This document shows positions 52,501 through 61,104 of a stretch of DNA of 64,000 bases, one piece after another. How positions within the stretch are numbered: the first letter of the stretch is position 1; every line of letters begins with the position of its first letter. The position numbers and the translations under genes are program-made. The DNA comes from Clostridiaceae bacterium (GTDB lineage Bacteria > Bacillota > Clostridia > TANB77 > CAG-508). The notes under the pieces were generated by a model. The model made no database searches, was not told the origin of the DNA, and saw only the letters and a program-made list of their open reading frames with translations. Location: assembly GCA_021771025.1 (NCBI GenBank), contig JAETPW010000004.1, positions 24,309 through 88,308 of the forward strand, given 5' to 3'.

Positions 52501-52824
52501 ATGATCAAAACAAGTAAATTTACCGAAATAGACGAAGAATTCATCTGTGAAAACTGTGGGCAAAAAGTAAAGCCATTAGGGTATTCCTGCCGAAATCATT
52601 GCCCAAACTGCTTGCATTCCAAACATGTAGACCAATACCCGGGAGACCGAGCAGAAGAGTGTCATGGAGACTTAAAACCAATTGGAATAGAAGTAAATAG
52701 TAAAAAAGGATATGTGATACTCTTTCAATGCCAAAAATGTGGGGCAATTCGCAAGAATAAAGCAGCAAAAGATGATAATATGGATCTTATTATTCAGTTA
52801 AGTAGTGGGCAAGGAGTAAAATAG
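52501..52824 (+). CDS. RNHCP-domain zinc-binding protein
   Basis: 107 residues. FICENCGQKV and the family signature RNHCPNCLHSKHVD (R-N-H-C-P) are present, followed by CHGDLKPIGIEV and FQCQKCGAIRKNKAA, giving several C-x-x-C zinc pairs. The domain often sits beside translation genes; its role is unknown. It lies 35 bases after the nucleoside kinase with GGAAGGAGAAAGC as ribosome site. It is probably the last gene of the unit; a terminator follows at 52974. Confidence 0.9.
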   Translation: MIKTSKFTEIDEEFICENCGQKVKPLGYSCRNHCPNCLHSKHVDQYPGDRAEECHGDLKPIGIEVNSKKGYVILFQCQKCGAIRKNKAAKDDNMDLIIQLSSGQGVK

Positions 52825-52973
52825 ATTAGATTGTTGTAATATACAACTTATTGAAAAGGATTCTTTTTTAGAGTACGCAATAATTTAGAAGACGTGAATG
52901 GTAACATTAGATTAGCATGAATAGATTAGAGAAATTGAGAAAAAATTTTAAATATTAACTACTCGTCTGAAAT

Positions 52974-53019
52974 AAAAATATCTTATTAAGCACAGATAAA
53001 AGCTGAATAAGATATTTTT
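52974..53019 (+). terminator. Rho-independent terminator
   Basis: AAAAATATCTTATT (52974-52987) pairs with AATAAGATATTTTT (53006-53019). The 150 bases before it hold no recognisable gene. Confidence 0.88.
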
Positions 53020-53063
53020 TGCGTTTAAGCACCCAATATCATAGTTTGCTGAAAAGGATAACC

Positions 53064-53248
53064 GTGAAAAAAGGGAAGTTTGGTCAATGGTTCTCACATT
53101 AATTTAACCTTCCATAGCAGGGTCAATTTAAAACCCTTAAGTCCCTAACAAAGAAGCCTGTGATCGGGTTTTAAGCCTAACGGGGCCAACGGGAACTGTC
53201 AGGTATAAATTAATGTGAGAACCATTGACCAAACTTCCCTTTTTTCAC
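53064..53248. mobile_element. MITE-like inverted-repeat element, copy C
   Basis: Perfect 43-bp inverted arms (53064-53106 and 53206-53248; arm begins GTGAAAAAAGGGAAGTTTGG) enclose a ~99-bp core: CCATAGCAGGGTC, TTAAAACCCTTAAGTCCCTA, AGCCTGTGATCGGGTTTTAA, GCCTAACG and GGGAACTGTCAGG. The core is about 85 percent identical by eye to copy A, while the arms are unrelated to those of copy A. Inside the core TTAAAACCC can pair with GGGTTTTAA. Confidence 0.82.
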
Positions 53249-53377
53249 TACTCTACAATTTGTACGGCATAAATTGTAGTAATAAATAAGCTATACTTTA
53301 CAAAAATAGAAAAAAATCAAAATGAAAACCATAAAGAGTGATGAAATGGGTATGGTAAGAGTGAAATAAAAATGCCT

Positions 53378-55924
53378 CTAAATCTGACGATTCAAATTTC
53401 CATTCGTATAATCTTTACCCTCTATTCGTTTCCCTTCACGAACTGCTTTAACAATCTCATTTATCTCATCAACGGATTCATCCAAAACATCAATTCTAGC
53501 CGAATCAATACAAAAACGTTCTGGCGAAAGAGAAAGAGTCTTACTATTAAACAAAGTAGTTACTGTCTGAATATGATCTGGCACAAAACGAAATTCAGCA
53601 TGTAATCGATCACGTAAAGAATAAACATGCCCATTTTGACAACGCATTTGACAGGTTGGGTAACATTGGTTTGTTTTTCCTAACAAACAATAGTGCATAT
53701 TCATTAAAGGAAGTTTACCATAGACAATCAACTCTTTTGGTAAACAATGAGTAGTGCTTAATTTCATACCAGACTCATCTAACTCAGGCGATAAAGTAAA
53801 GCGGGTAATCCCCAAATCACGTAAAGCCAAAATGGTTTGACTATTATACACATTAAACGTATAGTTCGTAATCAACTCAAAATCCCTTTCACTTTCTTCC
53901 ACAAACGTATGATTTAACAGTTCAATATTACAAATATTAGAGATAACAAATCCCTTTAAGTGATATTGATCCAAAGCCTTTTTAGCATGAGCAGAAAAAA
54001 GATTGCCATAATTAGAACGTACAATGGTTGGCATATACAAATAAAGAGAAAAACGCTTGCTCAAAGCAGTAATTACCGATTCATATGCTTTATCCGTAAA
54101 ATACTTAAGAGGCACATAAACAGAATCAACCGAGGGTAATTTTTCTACCTCAAGAGTAGGACTAAGCAAATTAAAAAGTAAAGAAATAGTTGGTCTAATT
54201 GGTGAAGAAGACAAATCTACAGAAGAAATAGTTTCTTTTTGCCTTTCTTTTTCTTGTCCTAAATCCAGTTCCAATTCCAATTCTAGTTTATCTTCTAGTT
54301 CCTGCTTTTCTCTTGCTTGATAAACAGAACAGGTAGAAGAGTTAGCCTCTCTTTTCATCCTTTGGTAAGCATATTCCTGAACAGCCTCTAAAGCTAAGCG
54401 ACGAAGCTGATTAAGAGAACTAATCTTAGGCAAAAACAAATTATCGCCTAATTGCACACGTACTGACTGAAACTCATAAGGAGTTTGGTTGGTTTTCATG
54501 ATCTGCAAAATAATGGTATCAGCAGTAAGTGGTTTATTTTTTGCTTCAACAGGAATAACATCATCTAACTGACAAGTAAGACACAGACCATGATAAAGGA
54601 AATCATGGTAACGAGAATGCTCATGAAAATTAGGGTAGCGAACCTCAATGGAAATAGGCTGATCCTTTTCAATGGTAACCAAAGCCTCTAGTGGAATTTT
54701 GCGATATTCTTTTTGGTAACTTTCCTTCGCCAAATGAGAAAGCAAGCGAGAAGACATCTTGTACACTTTATCACCAGAATAAATATTTCCCTTCATACGA
54801 CCAATCGTAACTAAATGAGAAGAAGCAACTTCTTTCTGATTTTGACGATTCTCCATCAACTCAGAAACCGTATAAGTTCCCTGTTCGCTTTCCAAAGCAA
54901 TAGTATCTCCAATCGCCAAAGGTTCATTTAATTTTAGCGTAATATACCCTTTATTTTCTTGATATTTCTGTACAATTCCCAAAAAAAGTCCCCTATTATT
55001 CGGCTTTTCCGGAAAAACCAAATCACGATTAGCCCCTTTAGCCAAATGCCCAGAAGAAAAACCTCCACGATTAAAAACTTGCATTAACTCTTCTTTATCT
55101 TGTTTTGTCACAGGCTCTGGCTTACCTGCTAAAGCTAAGTCAATATATTTTCGATAAATACGAGTAACGGTTGCCACATATTCTGCACTCTTCATTCTTC
55201 CCTCAATCTTAAACGAAGTAACACCAGCCTGAATCAAATCAGAAACAAAATCCAATCCACACAAATCACGAGGACTAAGCAAATGACCATGATCAATTAC
55301 CTTTTTTCCATCCTCCAATAACTCATAGGGGAGACGACAAGGCTGAGCACATCTACCACGATTACCAGAACGTCCACCCACCATACTAGAAAGCAAACAC
55401 TGTCCAGAATAAGAAATACAAAGTGCTCCATGAATAAAACACTCAATATCCACATGAGAATTCTGACAAATATATTCAATTTCAGGAACAGAAAGTTCAC
55501 GAGACAAAACAACACGACGAAATCCCATAGCCTCTAGACGCTGGACGCCTCTCAAATTATGAATAGACATCTGAGTACTAGCATGAATAGGCAAATCAGG
55601 AAAAGAGCGAATAAGCAAACGAGCTAAGCCTAAATCCTGCACAATAATAGCATCAATGCCAAACTCATAAGCATTTTTTGCCAGAGCAAAAGCATCAGGA
55701 AGCTCATCTTCCTTCATTAGCGTATTTAATGTCAAAAAACACCTGACACCACGAAGTTTAGCATAACTAATTGCCTCTTCCAATTCCTTTAAAGAAAAAT
55801 TCTCTGCAAAAGCCCTAGCACTAAAAGAACTAGCACCAAAATAAACTGCATCAGCACCATTTTGTACAGCAGCTTTTAAACACTCAAAATTACCAACAGG
55901 AGAAAGTAACTCAACCATATTCAT
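53378..55924 (-). CDS. U32 family peptidase (with DUF3656-type C-terminal region)
   Basis: 848 residues. The N-terminal TIM-barrel-like domain starts ELLSPVGNFECLKAAVQNGA and AVYFGASSFSARAFAENF. The family cysteine cluster runs CFIHGALCISYSGQCLLSS, GGRSGNRGRCAQPCR, and later FCID near the end. U32 proteins include RlhA and TrhP, which hydroxylate 23S rRNA and tRNA, as well as presumed collagenases, so a tRNA/rRNA modification role is at least as likely as proteolysis. A Gln/Glu/Leu-rich insert (KQELEDKLELELELDLGQEK) lies near 550-570. The ATG follows AAAGAGGTGC on the minus strand. Confidence 0.93.
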   Translation of the reverse strand: MNMVELLSPVGNFECLKAAVQNGADAVYFGASSFSARAFAENFSLKELEEAISYAKLRGVRCFLTLNTLMKEDELPDAFALAKNAYEFGIDAIIVQDLGLARLLIRSFPDLPIHASTQMSIHNLRGVQRLEAMGFRRVVLSRELSVPEIEYICQNSHVDIECFIHGALCISYSGQCLLSSMVGGRSGNRGRCAQPCRLPYELLEDGKKVIDHGHLLSPRDLCGLDFVSDLIQAGVTSFKIEGRMKSAEYVATVTRIYRKYIDLALAGKPEPVTKQDKEELMQVFNRGGFSSGHLAKGANRDLVFPEKPNNRGLFLGIVQKYQENKGYITLKLNEPLAIGDTIALESEQGTYTVSELMENRQNQKEVASSHLVTIGRMKGNIYSGDKVYKMSSRLLSHLAKESYQKEYRKIPLEALVTIEKDQPISIEVRYPNFHEHSRYHDFLYHGLCLTCQLDDVIPVEAKNKPLTADTIILQIMKTNQTPYEFQSVRVQLGDNLFLPKISSLNQLRRLALEAVQEYAYQRMKREANSSTCSVYQAREKQELEDKLELELELDLGQEKERQKETISSVDLSSSPIRPTISLLFNLLSPTLEVEKLPSVDSVYVPLKYFTDKAYESVITALSKRFSLYLYMPTIVRSNYGNLFSAHAKKALDQYHLKGFVISNICNIELLNHTFVEESERDFELITNYTFNVYNSQTILALRDLGITRFTLSPELDESGMKLSTTHCLPKELIVYGKLPLMNMHYCLLGKTNQCYPTCQMRCQNGHVYSLRDRLHAEFRFVPDHIQTVTTLFNSKTLSLSPERFCIDSARIDVLDESVDEINEIVKAVREGKRIEGKDYTNGNLNRQI

Positions 55925-55934
55925 GCACCTCTTT

Positions 55935-56122
55935 CCATTTTGGGGACGGGGTAAAATTTGGTCATTTTACCCTAATTGGGGACAGGCTGACAACAACAGC
56001 CAAAAAATAAAATAATGAGTAAAACAAAGCAATAATTAGAATAAAGCCAATATTAACACATACGCTAATTATCACCCTGTCCCATAAATGGTAAAATCAC
56101 CAAATTTTACCCCGTCCCCATT
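55935..56122. repeat. REPIN doublet of family A
   Basis: The left REP (55935-55990: GGGGACGGGGTAAAATTTGG, then GGGGACAGG) and right REP (56074-56122: CCCTGTCCC, then CCAAATTTTACCCCGTCCCC) are inverted copies. The outer 21-bp arms match exactly, about 83 bp of spacer separate them, and no gene lies inside. Confidence 0.82.
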
Positions 56123-56277
56123 ATAGCACAAAATATTACATCTGTGTTACATTTTGGGAAAACAGGTAAAATTTGTTGACGAAAAAATAGGCGAATGATA
56201 TAATCATGCTAGAAAAATGTAAAATGATAGGACAATATAGAGAATTTTAGCAAACGAAAGAATGGGGGAATAAACCA

Positions 56278-57813
56278 ATGGAAAAGGGAAAAAAGATGAT
56301 GAACATAATTCTTTTATTGACGGTAATTGTTTATTCATTAATCGTTTTTACCATAAATCCAGTATCATTTGCTATTAATCAGAGTATTAGTACTGATATT
56401 AATGGAATAAATGATTCGGCTTATCCGGGAATTAAAGAAAGAATTCAAGTACTTAAAAATAAATATCCAAATTGGAATTTTAAAATTTTGTATACAGATT
56501 TAGATTGGAATGATGTGATTCGTAATGAATATCAAGGGCATGGAAGTTCACCTAAAAATTTAGTCCAGAAAAAAGCAAATTATGAGGGGGCTTGGATATG
56601 TCCAATTTGTGGTGATAGACCTTATGATAATGGGAGCTGGAGATGTGCTTCTGAACAAGCGATTCGTTATATGATGGATCCAAGAAATTCGTTAAATGCT
56701 TCTGATATTTTTCAATTTGAAGAATTAACCAATAATGGATGCGATATTAATATCGTTAGAACCATGACTTCAGGAACGTTTTTAGCAGGACACGAACAAG
56801 GAATTGTGGATGCTGCTAATAATAACGGAGTAAATCCATATTACATTGTTGCTCGTTTAATTCAAGAACAAGGAAGAAGTGGATCAGCCTTAACTTCTGG
56901 AGCAACAGGGTATTACAATGCCTTTAATATCGGAGCATCAGGAAATACATCAAGTGAAATTATTGCAAATGGATTGGCTTATGCACAAAGAAAAGGATGG
57001 ACAACATTAGAAAAGTCTATTGATGGAGGAATAAGTTTTGTTGCCAATCAATATATTAAACAAGGACAAAATACATTGTATTTACAAAAATTTAATGTAA
57101 CAACGTACAATGGACCATATACACACCAATACCAACAAAACATTATGGCTGCTCAATCAGAAGGAACAACGTTAAGAAATACCTATATTAATACCAATTC
57201 CTTAAATTCATCTCATACTTTTATTATTCCCGTGTATAGAAATATGCCATCTGCACCATGCAATAGGCCAGGTGAAGGGCAAGACCCTAATCCAGATGTT
57301 ACTTCTGATTTAGTTAGAGTTAATGTAGATAGTTCCTTAAAAATTAGAAAAGACCCAAATGATAGTACCGCAGTAGGCTGGCTATGGAAAGATGAAATAG
57401 CTACTAGGTTAGAAAAAGCAACAACGAAAATCAATGGAACTTATTGGGATAAAGTGAAAAAAGCAGATGGAACAATTGGATATGCAGCAAGAGAGACTTT
57501 TGATTATGAGAGTAGTTATAAATTGTATTTAGTTCCTATTGGAGATGAATCGTCAGGGGGAAATCAAGGGGGAAACAATGAGCCAGAACCAACACCGGAT
57601 CCAGCACCAGACCCAACTCCTGAACCAACCTATGTAAACGGAGACGCAAACGGAGATGGAAAATTAAGTGCTAGTGATTATGTCATTGTTAAAAATTACA
57701 TTATGGGAGCCACTTCCTTAGATGAAAATGCTCAAAAACGCGCAGATATGAATGGCGATGGAAAAATTACCGCTAGTGATTATGTATTAATTAAAAATAA
57801 ATTAATGCAATAA
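56278..57813 (+). CDS. Secreted N-acetylglucosaminidase with SH3b and dockerin domains
   Basis: 511 residues. Signal peptide/anchor at about 9-30 (IILLLTVIVYSLIVF). Glucosaminidase region (about 55-300): KYPNWNFKILYTDLDWNDVI, RYMMDPRNSLN, ARLIQEQGRSGSALTSGATG and YNAFNIGASG. SH3-like domain about 343-410 (VNVDSSLKIRKDPNDSTAVG). Pro/Glu linker about 425-445. The end is a type I dockerin with two Ca loops, GDANGDGKLSASDYVIVKNY and DMNGDGKITASDYVLIKNKL. It degrades peptidoglycan, and the dockerin suggests anchoring to a cohesin-type partner. The start follows AATGGGGGAATAAACC. Confidence 0.92.
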   Translation: MEKGKKMMNIILLLTVIVYSLIVFTINPVSFAINQSISTDINGINDSAYPGIKERIQVLKNKYPNWNFKILYTDLDWNDVIRNEYQGHGSSPKNLVQKKANYEGAWICPICGDRPYDNGSWRCASEQAIRYMMDPRNSLNASDIFQFEELTNNGCDINIVRTMTSGTFLAGHEQGIVDAANNNGVNPYYIVARLIQEQGRSGSALTSGATGYYNAFNIGASGNTSSEIIANGLAYAQRKGWTTLEKSIDGGISFVANQYIKQGQNTLYLQKFNVTTYNGPYTHQYQQNIMAAQSEGTTLRNTYINTNSLNSSHTFIIPVYRNMPSAPCNRPGEGQDPNPDVTSDLVRVNVDSSLKIRKDPNDSTAVGWLWKDEIATRLEKATTKINGTYWDKVKKADGTIGYAARETFDYESSYKLYLVPIGDESSGGNQGGNNEPEPTPDPAPDPTPEPTYVNGDANGDGKLSASDYVIVKNYIMGATSLDENAQKRADMNGDGKITASDYVLIKNKLMQ

Positions 57814-57831
57814 AGAGTAGGAGAGTGAACC

Positions 57832-59217
57832 ATGAAACAAAAAAATAAACTGAAAACTGTATTAATGATAGGGATTGCCTTTTTCCTTATTTTGTTAGCC
57901 AAAGACGTTAAAGCTGCCTCTTTATCCATATCAGCCTCTAAAACTTCAGTAGCACCGGGAGAATCGGTTACCATTACGGTTTCTTCTGATTGTACAGGAA
58001 GAATTAATCTTTCTGCTTCTGGAGGAAGTTTATCAAACAATAAAGTATGGGTAGAAGGAAATAGCCAAAGTGTAACCTTAACAACCAGTTCAGCAGGTAC
58101 GATAAATGTAACAGCAACACCAGAAACACTTTCAACTAGTTCAGGAGAGGAAGTGAATTTAGGAAGTAAATCTTGTAGCATTAAAGTTGTAGCAAATACT
58201 GGGGGAACAACAAATAATAATAATAACAATAATAATAATACAAATACGAAATCATCAGTAGCCACACTAGTCAATTTAGGAATTAAACCAAACGACTTCT
58301 CAGGATTTACTCCATCCAAAAAATCGTATGCAGTAACAGTACCAAACAACGTAGAAAGTATAGAAGTCTATGCAAGTAAAGGTCAAACTGGGCAAACAAT
58401 TAGTGGAACAGGCACAAAAAGCTTAAAAGAAGGAGCAAATACTTTCACCATAACCGTAACAGCAGAAGATAAGAAAACAACAAATCAATATACCATAACC
58501 GTAACGAGAGAAGCAAAAGAAGAAGAAAAGCCAGAAGAGCCAGAAGAACAAGAAGAGCCAAATACTGAAAAACCTACCCAAGAAAAATTTGGGCTTTCTA
58601 CGTTAATTGTGAGTGGAGTATCCTTAGATCCTAATTTTTCAACAGATGTGTTTGAATATAAGGTAAAACTGACAGAGGATAAAGATAAATTAGACATTAA
58701 AACTGTATCAACAGATGAAAAAGCAAAAATAGAAGTTACCGGAAATGAAAATCTACAAGAAGGGGAAAACATCATTACCATTTTGGTAACCGACGAATCA
58801 GGAGAAAAAACAGCAACCTACCAAATCATTGTAGAAAAAAATCTAGTAGATCAAGAAGAATTAGCTAAACAAAAAGAGCAAGAAGAAAAAGATAAACAAA
58901 TGAAAATGATATTAATAGGAGGAGCAGGAGCACTTCTTGTTATTATCGCAATTATCATTATCATCATGATTAAACGTAAAAGAAATAGACAATATGCAGA
59001 AGAATTTTCAATTCCTTATGCAGGACTTAATCAAGAGGAAGAAGAGGAAAAAGAAGATAGAATAACAGAAGAAGATAGTCAAATAAAATCATTCGATCCA
59101 ATGGAGACAGAAGATAAAGAAAAATTAAGACAAGAATTTTTAAATCAAAGTTTTACCGAATTTGAAGAAGAAAAACCAAGAAAAAATAGACATAGTAAGG
59201 GAAAACGTTTTAAATAG
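57832..59217 (+). CDS. Membrane-anchored Ig/cadherin-like surface protein
   Basis: 461 residues. Signal peptide about 1-28. First beta domain about 29-125 (SISASKTSVAPGESVTITVS), Asn-rich linker (about 127-140), then two cadherin-like beta-sandwich repeats about 140-225 and 250-340 (LVNLGIKPNDFSGFTPSKKS, LIVSGVSLDPNFSTDVFEYK). A membrane helix (about 360-382) is followed by a charged cytoplasmic tail ending KNRHSKGKRFK. It lies 18 bases after the dockerin-bearing glucosaminidase and is co-transcribed. The first domain resembles cohesin-like/Ig-like modules, so it may hold the enzyme at the cell surface; this is inference. Confidence 0.85.
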   Translation: MKQKNKLKTVLMIGIAFFLILLAKDVKAASLSISASKTSVAPGESVTITVSSDCTGRINLSASGGSLSNNKVWVEGNSQSVTLTTSSAGTINVTATPETLSTSSGEEVNLGSKSCSIKVVANTGGTTNNNNNNNNNTNTKSSVATLVNLGIKPNDFSGFTPSKKSYAVTVPNNVESIEVYASKGQTGQTISGTGTKSLKEGANTFTITVTAEDKKTTNQYTITVTREAKEEEKPEEPEEQEEPNTEKPTQEKFGLSTLIVSGVSLDPNFSTDVFEYKVKLTEDKDKLDIKTVSTDEKAKIEVTGNENLQEGENIITILVTDESGEKTATYQIIVEKNLVDQEELAKQKEQEEKDKQMKMILIGGAGALLVIIAIIIIIMIKRKRNRQYAEEFSIPYAGLNQEEEEEKEDRITEEDSQIKSFDPMETEDKEKLRQEFLNQSFTEFEEEKPRKNRHSKGKRFK

Positions 59218-59257
59218 AAAAAAGCTATTGATGAAATTTTCATCAATAGCTTTTTTA
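59218..59257 (+). terminator. Rho-independent terminator
   Basis: AAAAAAGCTATTGATGAAA (59218-59236) pairs with TTTCATCAATAGCTTTTTT. Nearly perfect. Confidence 0.93.
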
Positions 59258-59343
59258 GGGGAAATTTTGAAGAAAAATACCTTATTTTTTTAGCAAAACT
59301 ACTTGAAAAAATAAGGTAGACAAGGTATAATAATAACTGTCAT

Positions 59344-59419
59344 GCCAATATAGCTCAGTTGGTAGAGCAACAGATTCGTAACCTGTAGGTCGGCAGTTCG
59401 ATTCTGCCTATTGGCTCCA
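59344..59419 (+). tRNA. tRNA-Thr (CGT)
   Basis: The acceptor stem GCCAATA pairs with TATTGGC, then T and an encoded CCA. The D arm has GCTCAGTTGGTAGAGC. The anticodon loop TTCGTAA carries CGT; the T arm is CGGCAGTTCGATTCTGCC. The innermost anticodon-stem pair is A-C. Recombinase debris follows, so the tRNA may have served as an integration target. Confidence 0.95.
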
Positions 59420-59428
59420 ATTTATAGC

Positions 59429-59464
59429 AACTTACGAACTATAAAGAGTTTCGTAAGTTTTTTC
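59429..59464 (+). terminator. Rho-independent terminator after tRNA-Thr
   Basis: AACTTACGAA (59429-59438) pairs with TTCGTAAGTT (59450-59459), followed by a T run. Confidence 0.88.
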
Positions 59465-59481
59465 ATTTTTAGAAAAGATGA

Positions 59482-59994
59482 ATTGAACTTCATAAAAATA
59501 TCAAAAATGTTCTCTTTTGGAAAGGAGGGCATTTTTTATTAGAGTTATTAAAAAAGTTAAATTGTGATATTTCAAATAATGAAGTTATTTTCAAAAAGAG
59601 ATTAGGTTTTGCATTTATTTTTGATAGCTTAAATAGAAAATCAAAGAAAGAATTGATTAAAAGATTAATTGATACAATCGAAATTACAAGAAATAAAAAC
59701 TACAATATTGAAATAACGAATATTAAGTTTACAGAAGAATTTATCTCAAAAAGTAGTAAAGATTATATTGAATATTTATATGAAATACTACAAAATAACA
59801 ATGTAGGTTTTATTTATAAAGAAGCCATTACTAAACAACAATTAGAAAAATTACAAGAAGATTATTTTGCATTTTCTAATACAAAAATAGCAAATAATGA
59901 GTACGACAATGCTACTTTAACAATATATAATGATTTACTAAAACAGAACCTTTATGATAATGGAATTATAAATTGCTTTATATCTTTTCAATAG
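59482..59994 (+). pseudogene. C-terminal remnant of a probable serine recombinase
   Basis: An open frame without a start runs from about 59482 to 59994. It contains KKELIKRLIDTIEITRNKNY and NIEITNIKFTEEFISKS, followed by a helical end (LEKLQEDYFAFSNTKIANNE, YNDLLKQNLYDNGIINCF). The RLIDTIEITRNK phrase resembles the coiled C-terminal region of large serine recombinases of Clostridial mobile elements. The catalytic and DNA-binding parts are missing. Its place directly after tRNA-Thr fits an excised or decayed integrated element. Confidence 0.5.
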
Positions 59995-60026
59995 TATAAA
60001 TTTTAAAATTAAAAATTGCAAAAGCC

Positions 60027-60055
60027 TTGACAGTTAAGAACAAATGTTTTAGAAT
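60027..60055 (+). promoter_or_regulatory. Promoter for ORF6N gene
   Basis: TTGACA (60027-60032), 17-base spacer, TAGAAT (60050-60055). Confidence 0.8.
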
Positions 60056-60083
60056 GTATAGAGTAAGAAAAGGATGTGAAATT

Positions 60084-61040
60084 ATGGAAGAAAATAAATT
60101 AACAATTCAAAATGAATTATCAAATGAAGATATAAAGAATTTAATATATACTGTAAGAGGAAAACAAGTTATGCTAGATAGTGATGTAGCAACGTTATAT
60201 CACTATCCTACTAAAAGAATAAATGAAACTGTGAATAGGAATAAGCAAAGATTTCCAGAAAATTTCTGTTTTCAATTAACAGATGAAGAATATGAAGCTT
60301 TAAGGTGCAAAAATGTCACCTTAAACCAAGATACTATACAAGAAAATATTGATAATTCTTTAAGGTCGCAATTTGCGACCTTAAACGAAAACATAGGTAG
60401 AGGTAAGCATCGTAAATATCTACCTTATGCGTTTACAGAGCAAGGAATAGCTATGTTATCAGGACTATTAAAAAATGATATAGCTATTCAAGTAAGTATA
60501 AATATTATGAATGCATTTGTTGAAATGAGACAGTTTTTAATGATTAATGGACAAGTATTCGAAAGATTAACAAATGTAGAATATCAATTACAAGAACATA
60601 ATAAAAAATTTGATGAAGTATTTAATCAGCTTCAGTTAGAAGAAAATATCAAACAGAGGATATTTTTTGATGGTCAAATATATGATGCATATAGCTTAAT
60701 CATAGATATAATAAAAAGAGCAAATAAGAAAATTTTAATTATAGACAATTATGTTGATGATAGTGTTCTAAAAATGCTAGCTAAAAAGAAGAATAATGTG
60801 GAAGTAGTTATACTAACATCAAACAAAAGTAATATTGAAAATTTAGATGTTAAAAAATTTAATAAAGAATATCCTATTCTTAAAGTTGCTAAAACAAATA
60901 AATTTCATGATAGATTTATTGTGATAGATAACAAAGAAATGTATCATTTGGGAGCTTCTATAAAGGATTTAGGAAAGAGATGTTTTGGAATTAACAAAAT
61001 AGAAGATATGGAAATTATAGAAAAGATTATAAACATATAA
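60084..61040 (+). CDS. ORF6N-domain protein with PLD-like C-domain
   Basis: 318 residues. The N-terminal ORF6N DNA-binding domain (about 10-110) has YTVRGKQVMLDSDVATLYHY, RINETVNRNKQRFPENFCFQ and YAFTEQGIAMLSGLL. A helical linker covers about 110-200. The C-terminal part (about 210-318) has KILIIDNYVDDSVLKML and FHDRFIVIDNKEMYHLGASI, reminiscent of the HxK-type loop of PLD-like nucleases but with Arg for Lys. ORF6N proteins occur in phages and mobile elements. A/T-ending codons and recombinase remnants upstream support horizontal origin. The ATG at 60084 follows AAAGGATGTGAAATT, and the longer frame begins in the promoter. Confidence 0.88.
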   Translation: MEENKLTIQNELSNEDIKNLIYTVRGKQVMLDSDVATLYHYPTKRINETVNRNKQRFPENFCFQLTDEEYEALRCKNVTLNQDTIQENIDNSLRSQFATLNENIGRGKHRKYLPYAFTEQGIAMLSGLLKNDIAIQVSINIMNAFVEMRQFLMINGQVFERLTNVEYQLQEHNKKFDEVFNQLQLEENIKQRIFFDGQIYDAYSLIIDIIKRANKKILIIDNYVDDSVLKMLAKKKNNVEVVILTSNKSNIENLDVKKFNKEYPILKVAKTNKFHDRFIVIDNKEMYHLGASIKDLGKRCFGINKIEDMEIIEKIINI

Positions 61041-61104
61041 TTAGCTCTTATAAGTAAAGGATAGAAATATATTTTTTTAACTACTAGAAAGCAGAGGACT
61101 CGAA

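Noticed and set aside
53372-53605. Plus-strand frame opposite the U32 gene end
   Set aside because: It is the antisense of a well-supported 848-residue gene and has hydrophobic, antisense-type composition and no ribosome site.
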